A stretch of 34,035 bases of DNA, taken from NCBI GenBank assembly GCA_934229625.1, contig CAKQDU010000011.1, positions 1 to 34,035 of the forward strand. Direction: 5' to 3'. Origin of the DNA: an uncultured Alphaproteobacteria bacterium. Its GTDB lineage: Bacteria; Pseudomonadota; Alphaproteobacteria; RF32; CAG-239. The notes beneath the pieces are model-generated. The model did not search any database and had not been told where the DNA came from. It was given only the letters and a program-made list of their open reading frames with translations. Both the position numbers and the translations under genes were made by a program. Positions within the stretch are counted from its first letter, which is position 1, and each line of letters starts with the position of its first letter. Shown here in pieces: positions 22,714 through 31,963 of the stretch.

Positions 22714-25056
22714 ATGCAAAAAAATATGGAAGAAATTAAAACAAAAAAAGTTAAAGGGATTGAATTGCCGGTGCTGCCGCTGCGTGATGTGGTTGTCTAT
22801 CCGAAAATGATTGTGCCTATTTTTGTCGGCCGAGAAAAATCGGTTGAAGCCGTGCAAACGGCTAATGACAAGGGGACGGATATTATTCTGGTTATGCAAA
22901 AAAAAGCAGATATAGAAATTCCGGAAGAAAGTGATTTGTATAAAGTTGGCACGCGCGGCAATATTTTGCAGATGCTTAAACTGCCTGACGGCACGGTAAA
23001 AATTTTAGTTGAAGGTATTGAACGCGTTAAAATAAAACGTTTTCATAACGAACAGGCTTATTTTTCGGCCGTGGTTATTCCTTATCCTCCGGAAAAAGAA
23101 GATGATGCCGAATTGAAATCATGGGCAAGGGCTGTTGTAAGCCAATTTGAAGAATATGTAAAATTAAATAAAAAAATTCCGCTTGACGTGGTGCAATCGG
23201 TTAAGCAAATTGAAGAATATGATAAATTGGCCGATACTATTGCTTCTCATTTAGCTCTGAAAACCGAAGATAAGCAATTTTTGCTGGAGGCAGAAAATCT
23301 TAAAGAACGCTTGAATAAGCTTTTGCAGCTTATAGATACGGAAATGCTGGTTATGGAAGTTGAAGACCGCATCAAAAACCGTGTCAAAAAGCAAATGGAA
23401 AAAAGCCAGAAAGAATATTATTTGAATGAACAGATTAAAGCGATTCAAAAAGAGCTGAATAATGGTGAAGATGGTGATGAATTTGGAAATTATCTGAAAC
23501 GCATAAACGAAACAAAACTCAGCAAAGAGGCTCGCGAAAAAGCTTTGGGTGAACTTAAAAAACTTAAAAATATGGGAAATTCATCACCGGAAAGCGCAAT
23601 TATCCGTAATTATCTGGATTGGCTTTTGGATATACCGTGGAGTAAAAAAACTAAACTTAATAAGGATTTGAAAAAAGCCATAGATGTTTTGGAAGAAGAC
23701 CATTATGGGTTGGAAAAAGTTAAGGAACGTATTGTTGAATATTTGGCCGTACAGTCTCGTGCTAATCATATGAAAGCTCCGATATTGTGTCTGGTCGGAC
23801 CTCCGGGGGTGGGAAAAACATCTTTAGGCAAATCTATTGCTCGCGCTACAAATCGTAACTTTGTACGTGCCTCGCTCGGCGGTATGCGTGATGAAGCGGA
23901 AATTCGAGGACATCGCCGTACTTATGTCGGGGCAATGCCGGGGAAAATCATTCAGTCTATGAAAAAAGCAGGAACGTCGAATCCGCTGTTTTTGCTCGAT
24001 GAAATTGATAAGCTTGGCAATGATTGGCGCGGAGACCCAAGTTCGGCTTTGTTAGAAGTGTTGGACCCGGAACAAAATTCGTCCTTTAACGACCATTATT
24101 TAGAGGTAGACTATGATTTGTCCGATGTAATGTTTGTGACAACTGCCAATTCATTGGATATGCCTCGTCCGCTGTTGGATAGAATGGAGATTATTCAGCT
24201 TTCCGGTTATACGGAAGATGAAAAAATAGAAATTGCCAAACGCCATCTGCTAAAAAAAGTATTCGATGAAAACGCGGTTAAATGCTCTGAGCTGATAATT
24301 CATGATGAGGCAATTCGCGATATTATCCGCTATTATACACGCGAGGCCGGAGTGCGTAATCTGGAGCGTGAATTGGCGACAATCGCCCGTAAGGCTACTA
24401 AGGATATTTTGTTGCAAAATGGCAAATGCGTAAAGGTTGAAGTTACATCTGAAAATTTGGAAAAATATTTGGGTGTGAAGCGCTTTAGCTACGGCGAAGC
24501 CGAAAAACAAGACCATATCGGAGTGACAACAGGTTTGGCTTGGACCGAAGTCGGAGGAGATATTCTCTTTATAGAGGCTGTTGATATGCCTGGAAAGGGA
24601 AAAGTTACGCAAACAGGTAAGCTTGGCGATGTAATGAAAGAGTCTATCGAAACTGCATATTCGGTAGTGCGTGCGCATTCCAAAGAATTAGGCATAGACC
24701 CTGAAGTGTTTGAAAAAACAGATGTCCATGTCCATGTGCCAGAAGGTGCTACGCCAAAAGACGGGCCATCGGCAGGTATTGCCATGTATACGACTTTGGT
24801 TTCGGTATTTACAAAAACTCCGGTTAAGAAAGATGTGGCTATGACCGGAGAAATTACCTTGCAGGGACGAGTTCTGCCAATCGGCGGACTGAAAGAAAAG
24901 CTTTTGGCAGCGCTGCGCGGCGGTATAAAAACCGTGATTATTCCAAAAGAAAATAAAAAAGATTTGGCGGAGATTCCGGATAATGTCAAAAAAGGCATGA
25001 AAATTATTCCGGTAGATAATGTTGCCGAAGTGCTGAAGATAGCTCTCCATCACTAA
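22714..25056 (+). CDS. lon: ATP-dependent protease Lon
   Basis: 780 aa, the usual length for LonA. Lon is a cytoplasmic hexameric AAA+ serine protease that degrades misfolded and regulatory proteins. The N-terminal substrate domain begins ELPVLPLRDVVVYPKMIVPIFVGR. Coiled-coil residues lie near 190-280. Walker A GPPGVGKTSLGKS is at about 365, Walker B FLLDEIDK follows, and LDRMEIIQLSGYT is intact. The protease domain has Ser686 in PKDGPSAG and Lys729 in GGLKEKLLAA, the catalytic dyad. The start at 22714 has GGAG about 12 bases away; an ATG four codons further in is also possible. A terminator follows the gene; no hup gene comes next, although it often does elsewhere. Confidence 0.98.
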   Translation: MQKNMEEIKTKKVKGIELPVLPLRDVVVYPKMIVPIFVGREKSVEAVQTANDKGTDIILVMQKKADIEIPEESDLYKVGTRGNILQMLKLPDGTVKILVEGIERVKIKRFHNEQAYFSAVVIPYPPEKEDDAELKSWARAVVSQFEEYVKLNKKIPLDVVQSVKQIEEYDKLADTIASHLALKTEDKQFLLEAENLKERLNKLLQLIDTEMLVMEVEDRIKNRVKKQMEKSQKEYYLNEQIKAIQKELNNGEDGDEFGNYLKRINETKLSKEAREKALGELKKLKNMGNSSPESAIIRNYLDWLLDIPWSKKTKLNKDLKKAIDVLEEDHYGLEKVKERIVEYLAVQSRANHMKAPILCLVGPPGVGKTSLGKSIARATNRNFVRASLGGMRDEAEIRGHRRTYVGAMPGKIIQSMKKAGTSNPLFLLDEIDKLGNDWRGDPSSALLEVLDPEQNSSFNDHYLEVDYDLSDVMFVTTANSLDMPRPLLDRMEIIQLSGYTEDEKIEIAKRHLLKKVFDENAVKCSELIIHDEAIRDIIRYYTREAGVRNLERELATIARKATKDILLQNGKCVKVEVTSENLEKYLGVKRFSYGEAEKQDHIGVTTGLAWTEVGGDILFIEAVDMPGKGKVTQTGKLGDVMKESIETAYSVVRAHSKELGIDPEVFEKTDVHVHVPEGATPKDGPSAGIAMYTTLVSVFTKTPVKKDVAMTGEITLQGRVLPIGGLKEKLLAALRGGIKTVIIPKENKKDLAEIPDNVKKGMKIIPVDNVAEVLKIALHH

Positions 25057-25082
25057 ACTTTGAAAAATATAATCAAAAAATG

Positions 25083-25114
25083 AGTTTCGTTCAAACAACG
25101 GAACTTATTTTTTT
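25083..25114 (+). terminator. Terminator of lon
   Basis: AGTTTCGTT pairs with AACGGAACT (one G-U pair), loop CAAAC, then seven T residues from 25108. Confidence 0.88.
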
Positions 25115-25401
25115 GTACACCGAAAAAAATATTTTAGGCGAGGGTGGAGGAAAGCTTATAGCGCTTTATGTAAATCGTAATCTTAGAACAACTGTTTTTA
25201 CGGAAGTCCGAAAATGGCGTAGATGTTATCAGGTTTCGCCGTTAAAAGAAAATAAAAATCAAAGCATATTAAAACAGAAATAGTATTAAGAAGGCTATTG
25301 ATGGCAGACCTTTGAAATTATTTTGTTGGAATACATTTTTTATTGCATCTTCGTTTGTTTAGCAACTTTAATCTACATATTGGAAAAAACGATAATCAAT
25401 A
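25115..25401. other. Intergenic stretch, nothing identified
   Basis: About 290 bases. An open frame through 25283 begins inside the lon terminator, has no SD and resembles nothing I know, so I do not call it. No strong hairpin or repeat is seen. Confidence 0.5.
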
Positions 25402-25474
25402 TTGACAAATTTTAGCAACAGACTATAACACTCGTTGTTAATTTATTTTATTATGTCGATTATTATTTATTATT
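25402..25474 (+). promoter_or_regulatory. Promoter and SD-less leader of the 25475 gene
   Basis: TTGACA (25402-25407), 16 bases, TATAAC (25424-25429). The A/T-rich leader ends ATTATTTATTATT before ATGA, with no SD. Confidence 0.75.
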
Positions 25475-25780
25475 ATGAGTAAAGTATTTTGTAAATCTCT
25501 GAACTGCTTTTTAGCTAAAATGATGAAAGTTATGTTGTTCATTGTTTTTTTGACTATCGGAACAGTTATTTTTATTGTGGGCAAAGACGAATTTCATTTG
25601 GTGTTTGCCTTGTTTTTAGTCTTTTGTATTTTATATTCCTTTGCCGAAGAATGTGCAACTATCCGCAAATGGAAAAGACAACGCAGTTACATTTGCAAAG
25701 TGTTTTTTAATTTATGCGCCATCGCTGTAAACACGATTATTTTAATAGGCGCCGCTTTATTTTTCAATAAGGTATTATAA
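25475..25780 (+). CDS. Small membrane protein, 101 aa, unknown
   Basis: I recognise no family. Three hydrophobic segments are visible: about 18-35, 40-57 and 78-97. A basic loop (RKWKRQRSY) lies between the second and third. An N-terminal part carries two Cys. This fits an inner-membrane protein. It has its own promoter, an SD-less leader and a strong terminator, like the orphan at 1158-1475, which has a similar size and layout. I see no clear sequence similarity between them. Confidence 0.75.
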   Translation: MSKVFCKSLNCFLAKMMKVMLFIVFLTIGTVIFIVGKDEFHLVFALFLVFCILYSFAEECATIRKWKRQRSYICKVFFNLCAIAVNTIILIGAALFFNKVL

Positions 25781-25781
25781 T

Positions 25782-25824
25782 AAAAAAAATTCTCGTATTT
25801 TTGAAAGATACGAGAATTTTTTTT
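25782..25824. terminator. Bidirectional terminator
   Basis: AAAAATTCTCGTAT pairs perfectly with ATACGAGAATTTTT, between convergent genes. Confidence 0.92.
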
Positions 25825-25831
25825 AGGTAAA

Positions 25832-26311
25832 TTATTTAACCATGTCAATAACGGCATCCGTAATATCCACGCCGCCGTTAATTACATAAGCTTTATTAAC
25901 TATAACGGTTAAATCTTCTTTATCGGCAACCGATTTTATAATGTCATTGAGTTTTTGGTCAGAAGCCTGCAAAGCAGAGGCATATACTTTGTCAAAATTG
26001 TCTTTTTTAACATTTATTTCAGCAACATATTTATCCGAAGCTTTCTTTTTAGCATCTTCATCGCTGATTTTTGCCAGTTTTGCATTGGCATCATTTGCCA
26101 TTTTCTGCAATTCCTGAATTTGACTTTCGCGCTCTGTTTTTATGGCGGCAACATCTTTAGAAGCCATCACAACGCGCTGCAAATCAATTACTGCAAATTT
26201 TGCTTCATTATTACCCGACACCATTTTTGTTGCAAATGCTGCGATTATCGCACTAATCAAAGCAGCAAAAAAAATAAGACCATAGTTAGGGCTGTTATCA
26301 AATCTGGACAT
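25832..26311 (-). CDS. Skp/OmpH-like membrane-anchored coiled-coil protein
   Basis: 159 aa. A non-cleaved N-terminal helix (YGLIFFAALISAIIAAFATK) would anchor it in the inner membrane with the rest in the periplasm. FAVIDLQRVVMAS matches the conserved first strand of the Skp/OmpH family (VDxQxV). A coiled coil (about 55-125) and a final strand-helix (LTVIVNKAYVINGG, then DITDAVID) close the fold, as in Skp. True Skp is soluble with a cleaved signal. This form is anchored, lies far from bamA and may serve another assembly role. AAAGGAG precedes the ATG. Confidence 0.8.
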   Translation of the reverse strand: MSRFDNSPNYGLIFFAALISAIIAAFATKMVSGNNEAKFAVIDLQRVVMASKDVAAIKTERESQIQELQKMANDANAKLAKISDEDAKKKASDKYVAEINVKKDNFDKVYASALQASDQKLNDIIKSVADKEDLTVIVNKAYVINGGVDITDAVIDMVK

Positions 26312-26447
26312 TTATTTCTCCTTTTATTTTAATACAATCTAATGTTAGCGTCTTTTTTAGTTATTTCAAGATATTTTCACGAATATGCAACATAAAAGTG
26401 TTGACGCTGTCACAAAAACAATTATTATAGCGGCAGAGGAGTTATTT

Positions 26448-26819
26448 ATGAAAGCTACGGATACCGGAATTAAGCGAATTTTAAAGGCCTTTATTTATTC
26501 TCGCGATGGTTTTGTTTCGGCCTATAAAAGCGAAACAGCTTTGCGTCAGGATATAATAGTTTTTATATTATTTTCAGCTGTCGCGCTATGTCTTGATTTG
26601 CCGATTTGGCAAAAAGCCATACTGATTTCCAGCTTATTGTTTATTATAATTATGGAGCTGGTCAATACCGCTGTAGAAGTTGTCATCGACCGCATTTCAC
26701 CGGATTATCACGAACTTTCCAAAAAAGCCAAAGATATCGGCAGTATGCTGGTTTTATTATCCTTTGTAAATGCTCTGATTTTATGGGGAGCGTTTTTATA
26801 TCCGCTGTTTTTTAAATGA
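26448..26819 (+). CDS. dgkA: Diacylglycerol kinase
   Basis: 123 aa, the usual DgkA size. It phosphorylates diacylglycerol in the inner membrane, recycling lipid by-products of envelope synthesis. Motifs: RILKAFIYSRDGFVSAYKSETALRQD at the N-terminus, then the signature MELVNTAVEVVIDRIS, and three membrane helices. GAGGAG lies eight bases before the ATG at 26448; a longer frame from 26385 is rejected. A possible promoter (TTGACG and TTATAG) lies just upstream. The TGA overlaps the hemW start by ATGA, so the two are coupled. Confidence 0.95.
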   Translation: MKATDTGIKRILKAFIYSRDGFVSAYKSETALRQDIIVFILFSAVALCLDLPIWQKAILISSLLFIIIMELVNTAVEVVIDRISPDYHELSKKAKDIGSMLVLLSFVNALILWGAFLYPLFFK

Positions 26820-27910
26820 ACCGACCTCAAGATTTAGCAATTTATATTCATTGGCCTTTTTGCAAAAGTAAATGCCCGTATTGTGACTTTTATAAAGAGT
26901 TGGCTCGCGGCTGCGATGAAGAAAAAATAATTGATGAATATTTGTGCGCTCTCAAGAAATACTACTTTTTGATGCCAAAACGCAAAATTAAATCAATTTT
27001 TTTTGGCGGCGGCACACCTTCTTTGATAAGTCCCAAAAATATAGAAAAAATTATAAATTTTATTTGTAAAAACTGGGCGATACAAGATGATATTGAAATT
27101 TCACTTGAAGCAAATCCGAATACTAATCATAAAAACTTGTTTAAAGATTTAAAACTAGCCGGAATCAATAGATTATCACTTGGAGTGCAAGCTTTAAATG
27201 AAAATGACCTGCGTTTTTTGGGTCGCACTCATAGTTTGGAAGCGGCGCGTCTGAGTCTGCAAGAAATTGTACAAATATTCGACAATCATTCCGCTGATTT
27301 AATTTACGCCAGACCGCAGCAAACTAAAGAAGAATGGCAGAAAGAATTAAACGAAATCTGCTCTTACGGTCTGCGTCATTTATCTTTATATCAATTAACT
27401 ATTGAAGAAAATACAGTATTTTATCATAAACATATTAAACCTTTAGATGATGATAAATCAGCAGAATTATATTCCTTTACGCGTGAATATTTAACAAAAC
27501 AAGGTTATAATATGTATGAAGTATCAAACTTTGCCCGCGCAGGATATGAAAGTAAGCATAACTTAACATATTGGCAAGGCGGAGACTATATCGGCATAGG
27601 TAAATCCGCTCAAGGTAGATTGACGTTAAACAATAACTTTTATGCAATCAATTATCCATTTGAAAATGAATATATTTCAGTAAAAGAACGAGCTGAAGAA
27701 CTAATCATAACCGGGCTGCGGCTGGTCAGCGGTATAGATAAATCAACATTCCAAAATATTATCGGAGTTCCGCTGTCAGAATTTATCAATCAGGCAAAAT
27801 TGCAAGAATTTAAAGAGCTGAATCTGATAACCGAAACATCTAAAAATTTAGCCGCAACACCGCACGGATTTTTATTTCTCAACCTGCTGATTAGACAGCT
27901 GTGTCTTTAA
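26816..27910 (+). CDS. hemW: Radical SAM heme chaperone HemW family
   Basis: 364 aa, slightly shorter than E. coli HemW. The radical SAM cluster motif is CKSKCPYCDF near residue 16, preceded by IYIHWPF. FFGGGTPSL, EISLEANPN, RLSLGVQALN, then DLIYARPQQT, LSLYQLTIEENT and YEVSNFAR follow in family order. HemW binds heme and delivers it to respiratory proteins, and has often been misannotated as coproporphyrinogen oxidase HemN; the Cys spacing and the HNLTYW motif (KHNLTYWQGGDYIGIG) agree with HemW. The 3-prime end overlaps the convergent permease gene by four bases. Confidence 0.95.
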   Translation: MNRPQDLAIYIHWPFCKSKCPYCDFYKELARGCDEEKIIDEYLCALKKYYFLMPKRKIKSIFFGGGTPSLISPKNIEKIINFICKNWAIQDDIEISLEANPNTNHKNLFKDLKLAGINRLSLGVQALNENDLRFLGRTHSLEAARLSLQEIVQIFDNHSADLIYARPQQTKEEWQKELNEICSYGLRHLSLYQLTIEENTVFYHKHIKPLDDDKSAELYSFTREYLTKQGYNMYEVSNFARAGYESKHNLTYWQGGDYIGIGKSAQGRLTLNNNFYAINYPFENEYISVKERAEELIITGLRLVSGIDKSTFQNIIGVPLSEFINQAKLQEFKELNLITETSKNLAATPHGFLFLNLLIRQLCL

Positions 27911-28812
27911 TCGTTAACACCATATCCTCCGTTAACCAGCACTGCCAGCAACAATAAAAAAAATATCATTGCAAAACCGGCTCTTGCAGAAACTCCGTCC
28001 GAAACTTTATAATGCCGATTTAGTGCAAATATAAAAAGCGGCGACACCAAAAGCAACGCCGTCACGTATCCCGGATTGGGAGCAACCCTCAGCGCCATAG
28101 TTTTAGAGATAATAAGGGCGGCGCTGAAACCAATCAAATAGCCTCCTATTTTCCACATTCTTCGAGAAAAAATCTCATTTATTTTTTGCCGCACGCTTAA
28201 AGAAGAACCATCTGCCAAAAAACACTTTAGGTTATAACAACCGCTGATAAAAGTGGCAACCGATAAATAATAAACAATTGATTGCCAAACCGAAGAACCG
28301 CCTAAAGCAATATATTTTGTGATAATACTCATCCCTGCCAAAGCAAACACCGCCGGCATTATATAGCGAGCCGTTTGCCGCGACACTTTTGTGCGAATCA
28401 TCTGCCAATAGCAAAACGTAAAGCCAAACAAAACTAAAAGCAAAGTTATAAAAACATTGCCTTGCCGCATAAGAACAAAAAAATCTTCCGGAGTAAGTAT
28501 CCACCATAAAAACGTGGTAATCAGCACCGTTACTGCCATAAAACGAGAAACCGGTCCGGCTCCGTATTTGGCCGAAGCAAAAAATAAGTGCGAGTCATAA
28601 ATTCCGATAAGCCAGCCCTGAAATATCAGCAATCCCCAATAATAAGCGCTGGTCGGTACCGGAAAAAACATCAAAAAAGGCGCAAATAAGAGAGAAATAC
28701 CAAAACCTCGCCAAATACCCAAAACATAGCCGTTAACCTTGTAGTGCTGATTAAACAAGGTATAAACAGCTGTGAAAAATCCATATATTAACCCATTGAT
28801 AATCCATAACAT
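27907..28812 (-). CDS. EamA-like (drug/metabolite transporter) membrane protein
   Basis: 301 aa with about ten hydrophobic helices in two halves of about five. This is the layout of DMT/EamA permeases. The first half has LIYGFFTAVYTLFNQHYK and GLLIFQGWLIGIYDSHLFFAS; the second has GGYLIGFSAALIISKTMALR and a glycine-rich end. Sequence motifs are weak, so the substrate is unknown and the family call rests on topology. No SD is clear before the ATG at 28812. It is convergent with hemW, and the stop codons overlap without room for a terminator. Confidence 0.7.
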   Translation of the reverse strand: MLWIINGLIYGFFTAVYTLFNQHYKVNGYVLGIWRGFGISLLFAPFLMFFPVPTSAYYWGLLIFQGWLIGIYDSHLFFASAKYGAGPVSRFMAVTVLITTFLWWILTPEDFFVLMRQGNVFITLLLVLFGFTFCYWQMIRTKVSRQTARYIMPAVFALAGMSIITKYIALGGSSVWQSIVYYLSVATFISGCYNLKCFLADGSSLSVRQKINEIFSRRMWKIGGYLIGFSAALIISKTMALRVAPNPGYVTALLLVSPLFIFALNRHYKVSDGVSARAGFAMIFFLLLLAVLVNGGYGVND

Positions 28813-28848
28813 AGAATGTTATGTAATTATTGGCTGCACTTTTTCAAG

Positions 28849-30657
28849 TCATAAATTTTCTAGGTCATCGGCTTTTATCTGCACTTCCAGCCATTGATTT
28901 TCCATTTCTTCCAGCTTTTCTTTATTGGCTGCCAATTTAGAGGTTAGTTCATCAAACTTCTGTGGGTCGTCGGTATAAAGATTAGCGTTGCCCAAAGCCA
29001 CTTCAATAGCTTTATTTTCTTCTCCTATTTTTTCAATTTCTTTCGGCAGATTTTCCAGCATATATTGCTCTTTATAGCTAAGTTTTAAGGTTTTATTTTT
29101 TTCGCGGGTTTTAACATCTTCTTTAACCGCCGGTCGGCGTTTTTCTGTTTTAGGCGGAATACCTTTTAGTTTTTCCAATAATTCAGAATAAGAGCCGACA
29201 TGTTCATAAACAGTCCCGTCACCACGCATATAAATTAAAGAAGTCGCCACTTTATCCATAAAATCACGGTCGTGGCTGACGATTAAAATAGTTCCTTCAT
29301 ATTCATCAAGAACTTCTTGCAGCAAATCCAGAGTATCCATATCCAAATCGTTGGTCGGCTCATCTAAAACCAAAAAATTAGATTGCTTAGCTAAAGCTAA
29401 GGCCAGCATCAACCGATTTTTTTCTCCGCCCGAAAGCGCTGAAACCGGACATTGAGCTTGGTCAGGCTTAAATAAAAAATCTTTTAAATAGGCTACAACA
29501 TGTCTAAAATGTCCTCTTACCCATATATGGTCGCCCTCATTGCACAAAGTTTTCCACAAAGTTTTTTTAGGGTCAAGCGTAATGCGGTTTTGGTCAAAAT
29601 AAGCTTCTTCCAAATTTTTACCGATACGTACAAAACCGGAATCCGGCTCTAATCTTTTTGTTAATAACTTAATCAGCGTAGTTTTGCCGGAGCCGTTAGG
29701 ACCTACAATGCCTAATTTATTGCCCTTTATGACACGGATTGAAAAATCTTTTACAATTTCTCTTTCTCCAAAAGACTTGCTGATGTGTTTGGCTTCAATC
29801 ACCATTTTAGAGCGCAGTTCGGCTGTTTCAGCCTCCATATTAACTGAGCCGGTCATTTTAATTTGCTCGCGCCTTTCTTGGCGCAATTGCTGTAAACGGC
29901 GCAAGCGTCCCATATTGCGGCGGCGGCGCGCGGTCACGCCTTTGTGCAGCCATTCGGTTTCTTCGGCAATTTTTTTATTTAGAGCTTTTTGTTCTATAAT
30001 TTCCTGTTCAATAACTTGGTCTTCCCATTCTTCAAATGTAGAAAAGCCTTTATTATTACGGCGTAAAACGCCTCTGTCCAACCAAAATGTAGTTTGTGAA
30101 ATATGGTCCAGAAACATTCTGTCATGACTGATTGCAATAACCGCACCCGTAAATTTTTTGATTAAATCTTCAAGTTTTTCTATGGTTGTGATATCTAAAT
30201 GGTTTGTTGGCTCATCAAGCAGTAAAATATCGGGTTCGCTGATTAAAGAACGAGCCAAAGCTGCCTTACGCCGTTCACCGCCGGAAGATTGTTCGGGATT
30301 TTGATTTTCATTTATGGCAAAATATTCAATCAATCGGTCGGCGCGGTAAGTTTGATTTTTTTCTTCTTTAGGCAGACCGGCCTCAACAACTTCTCGCAAG
30401 GTTTTAAAACCCGTAAAATCTGGTTCTTGCGGCATATAACCGATTCTTATTCCCGGCTGAACAAAAAATTCGGCATCATCAGGCTCTATTTCACGGGCAA
30501 TAACTTTTAATAACGTAGATTTTCCACAGCCGTTACGTCCGACCAAACAGATTTTATCACCGCGATTAACATATAAATCGACATCTGTAAACAGAGGGTT
30601 TAAGCCAAAACTCAGCTTGGCGCCGCGTATTGTATATATAGGAGCTTCTGCAACCAT
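28849..30657 (-). CDS. uup: ABC-F family ATPase, Uup type
   Basis: 602 aa, soluble. Two ABC cassettes without membrane domains: Walker A GRNGCGKSTLLK and signature SSGGERRKAALARSL with LLLDEPTNHLD in the first; GPNGSGKTTLIK and SGGEKNRLMLALAL with LVLDEPTNDLD in the second. The linker helix between them is Arg-rich (GVTARRRRNMGRLRRLQQLR), as in the P-site tRNA-interacting motif. The C-terminal 100 residues are a Lys/Glu coiled coil, which marks Uup and in other Uup proteins helps bind branched DNA or ribosomes. AAAGGTG precedes ATG 30657; a GTG at 30666 overlaps the SD and is rejected. Confidence 0.93.
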   Translation of the reverse strand: MVAEAPIYTIRGAKLSFGLNPLFTDVDLYVNRGDKICLVGRNGCGKSTLLKVIAREIEPDDAEFFVQPGIRIGYMPQEPDFTGFKTLREVVEAGLPKEEKNQTYRADRLIEYFAINENQNPEQSSGGERRKAALARSLISEPDILLLDEPTNHLDITTIEKLEDLIKKFTGAVIAISHDRMFLDHISQTTFWLDRGVLRRNNKGFSTFEEWEDQVIEQEIIEQKALNKKIAEETEWLHKGVTARRRRNMGRLRRLQQLRQERREQIKMTGSVNMEAETAELRSKMVIEAKHISKSFGEREIVKDFSIRVIKGNKLGIVGPNGSGKTTLIKLLTKRLEPDSGFVRIGKNLEEAYFDQNRITLDPKKTLWKTLCNEGDHIWVRGHFRHVVAYLKDFLFKPDQAQCPVSALSGGEKNRLMLALALAKQSNFLVLDEPTNDLDMDTLDLLQEVLDEYEGTILIVSHDRDFMDKVATSLIYMRGDGTVYEHVGSYSELLEKLKGIPPKTEKRRPAVKEDVKTREKNKTLKLSYKEQYMLENLPKEIEKIGEENKAIEVALGNANLYTDDPQKFDELTSKLAANKEKLEEMENQWLEVQIKADDLENL

Positions 30658-30789
30658 TTTTTTCACCTTTCGATGCTCTATCTAAACCAAAATATCAAAT
30701 AATACAAGAGATTTTATTTTTTACCTTGAAAGCAGATATTTTTCGTATTATTATGTCGGCGGAAATAATTGAAAAGGATAATTATACCT

Positions 30790-31962
30790 ATGAAGAAAAC
30801 AATTTTTTGCTGCTTAATATCATCTTTTTTAGCAGCAAATTCATACGCTCAAGCCGTAGATTTGTTTGATGATGATAATTTAACTTCTCCCAAACAAAAT
30901 GAAGCTAAAACCGAAGAAAATGTTCAATTTTCTGATAAAAACTCCGAAACAACACAAGATAACGACTCCGCAGATAAAAACGCCGGTATGTTAAGCTTTA
31001 TAACAAAGCCGATTTCTCTTTTGTTTTCGGCCAATGATAAAGTCACAGCTTCTGACGGCAAAGAAGAAACATTCTTGGAAAAAAGCACCAGACAGGCAAA
31101 AGAAGGCAAACTTGAAGACCAAATGAATTTGGCTTATATGTATTTGTATGGGACAAATGGTGTAAAACAAGATTTTGATAAAGCTTTTGATTTTTATCAA
31201 ATGGCAGCCGAACAAAATGACCCGATTGCCCTCAATAACTTAGGCAGTCTGTATTTTAACGGCATAGGCACCGAGGCAGACGCTAAAAAAGCAATAGAAA
31301 TGTTTAGCAAAGCCGCCGAACTCGGAAATGACAATGCAGCAACAAACTTGGCATTTATTTATCTGAAAGGCGGAGTAAAAGATGCAGCGCGCAACAAAAT
31401 TGCCATGAATTTGTTTAAGAAAGCTGCCGATTCCGGAAATAATGTGGCAAAATTTATGACTGGATATGCTTATTATATCGGTTTTGTTTTTGAACAAGAC
31501 TACGATATGGCTTTTAAGCTGATACGCAGCGCCTCTGGCAAAGACAGCAATTTAGATGAAGCTCAGTTGATTTTATCTGATATGTATATAAAAGGTCAAG
31601 GCACAGTACAAAACTTTAATAAAGGTATTGCCGCTTGTCGAGCTGCTGTTAATCAGGGAAATTCAGAAGCATACATAAAACTTGCCCGTATTTATACTGA
31701 GGGTAAAATTACTCAGCCAAACCTGCTGATGGCGCACTCTCTTTATAATATTGCAGCGGTGCTGAATGAACCAAAAGCAGCGGAATATCGCGATAAAATA
31801 GGCGCTTCTTTGCAGCTTGACCAATTATTGCAAGCTCAGAATGAGGCTCAGAATTTTAAACCTCATCCATCGGAATTGACAATGTATGTGCGCCAAACTT
31901 TCGGATTTGATATCCGTAGTTATATAGATATGAATGTTATAACCACTAAAGAAAGAAAATAA
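30790..31962 (+). CDS. Exported Sel1-repeat protein
   Basis: 390 aa with a signal peptide (KKTIFCCLISSFLAANSYAQ). After an acidic, Asn/Glu-rich spacer (about 25-95) come six or seven Sel1-like (TPR-related) repeats of about 36 residues. Examples are NLAYMYLYGTNGVKQDFDKA, NNLGSLYFNGIGTEADAKKA and ATNLAFIYLKGGVKDAARNK. Such repeats mediate protein contacts in the periplasm or at the envelope. The C-terminal 40 residues are not repeats. AAAAGGA lies 11 bases before ATG 30790; a TTG at 30769 overlaps that SD. The flippase-domain gene begins one base after its stop, so they share an operon. Confidence 0.9.
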   Translation: MKKTIFCCLISSFLAANSYAQAVDLFDDDNLTSPKQNEAKTEENVQFSDKNSETTQDNDSADKNAGMLSFITKPISLLFSANDKVTASDGKEETFLEKSTRQAKEGKLEDQMNLAYMYLYGTNGVKQDFDKAFDFYQMAAEQNDPIALNNLGSLYFNGIGTEADAKKAIEMFSKAAELGNDNAATNLAFIYLKGGVKDAARNKIAMNLFKKAADSGNNVAKFMTGYAYYIGFVFEQDYDMAFKLIRSASGKDSNLDEAQLILSDMYIKGQGTVQNFNKGIAACRAAVNQGNSEAYIKLARIYTEGKITQPNLLMAHSLYNIAAVLNEPKAAEYRDKIGASLQLDQLLQAQNEAQNFKPHPSELTMYVRQTFGFDIRSYIDMNVITTKERK

Positions 31963-31963
31963 A

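Noticed and set aside
24250..25098. Long open frames antisense to lon
   Set aside because: Shadows of the lon coding frame, with no start signals and family-like codon structure only on the plus strand.
25080..25283. Open frame of 67 aa after lon
   Set aside because: Begins inside the lon terminator hairpin, has no SD and no recognisable sequence.
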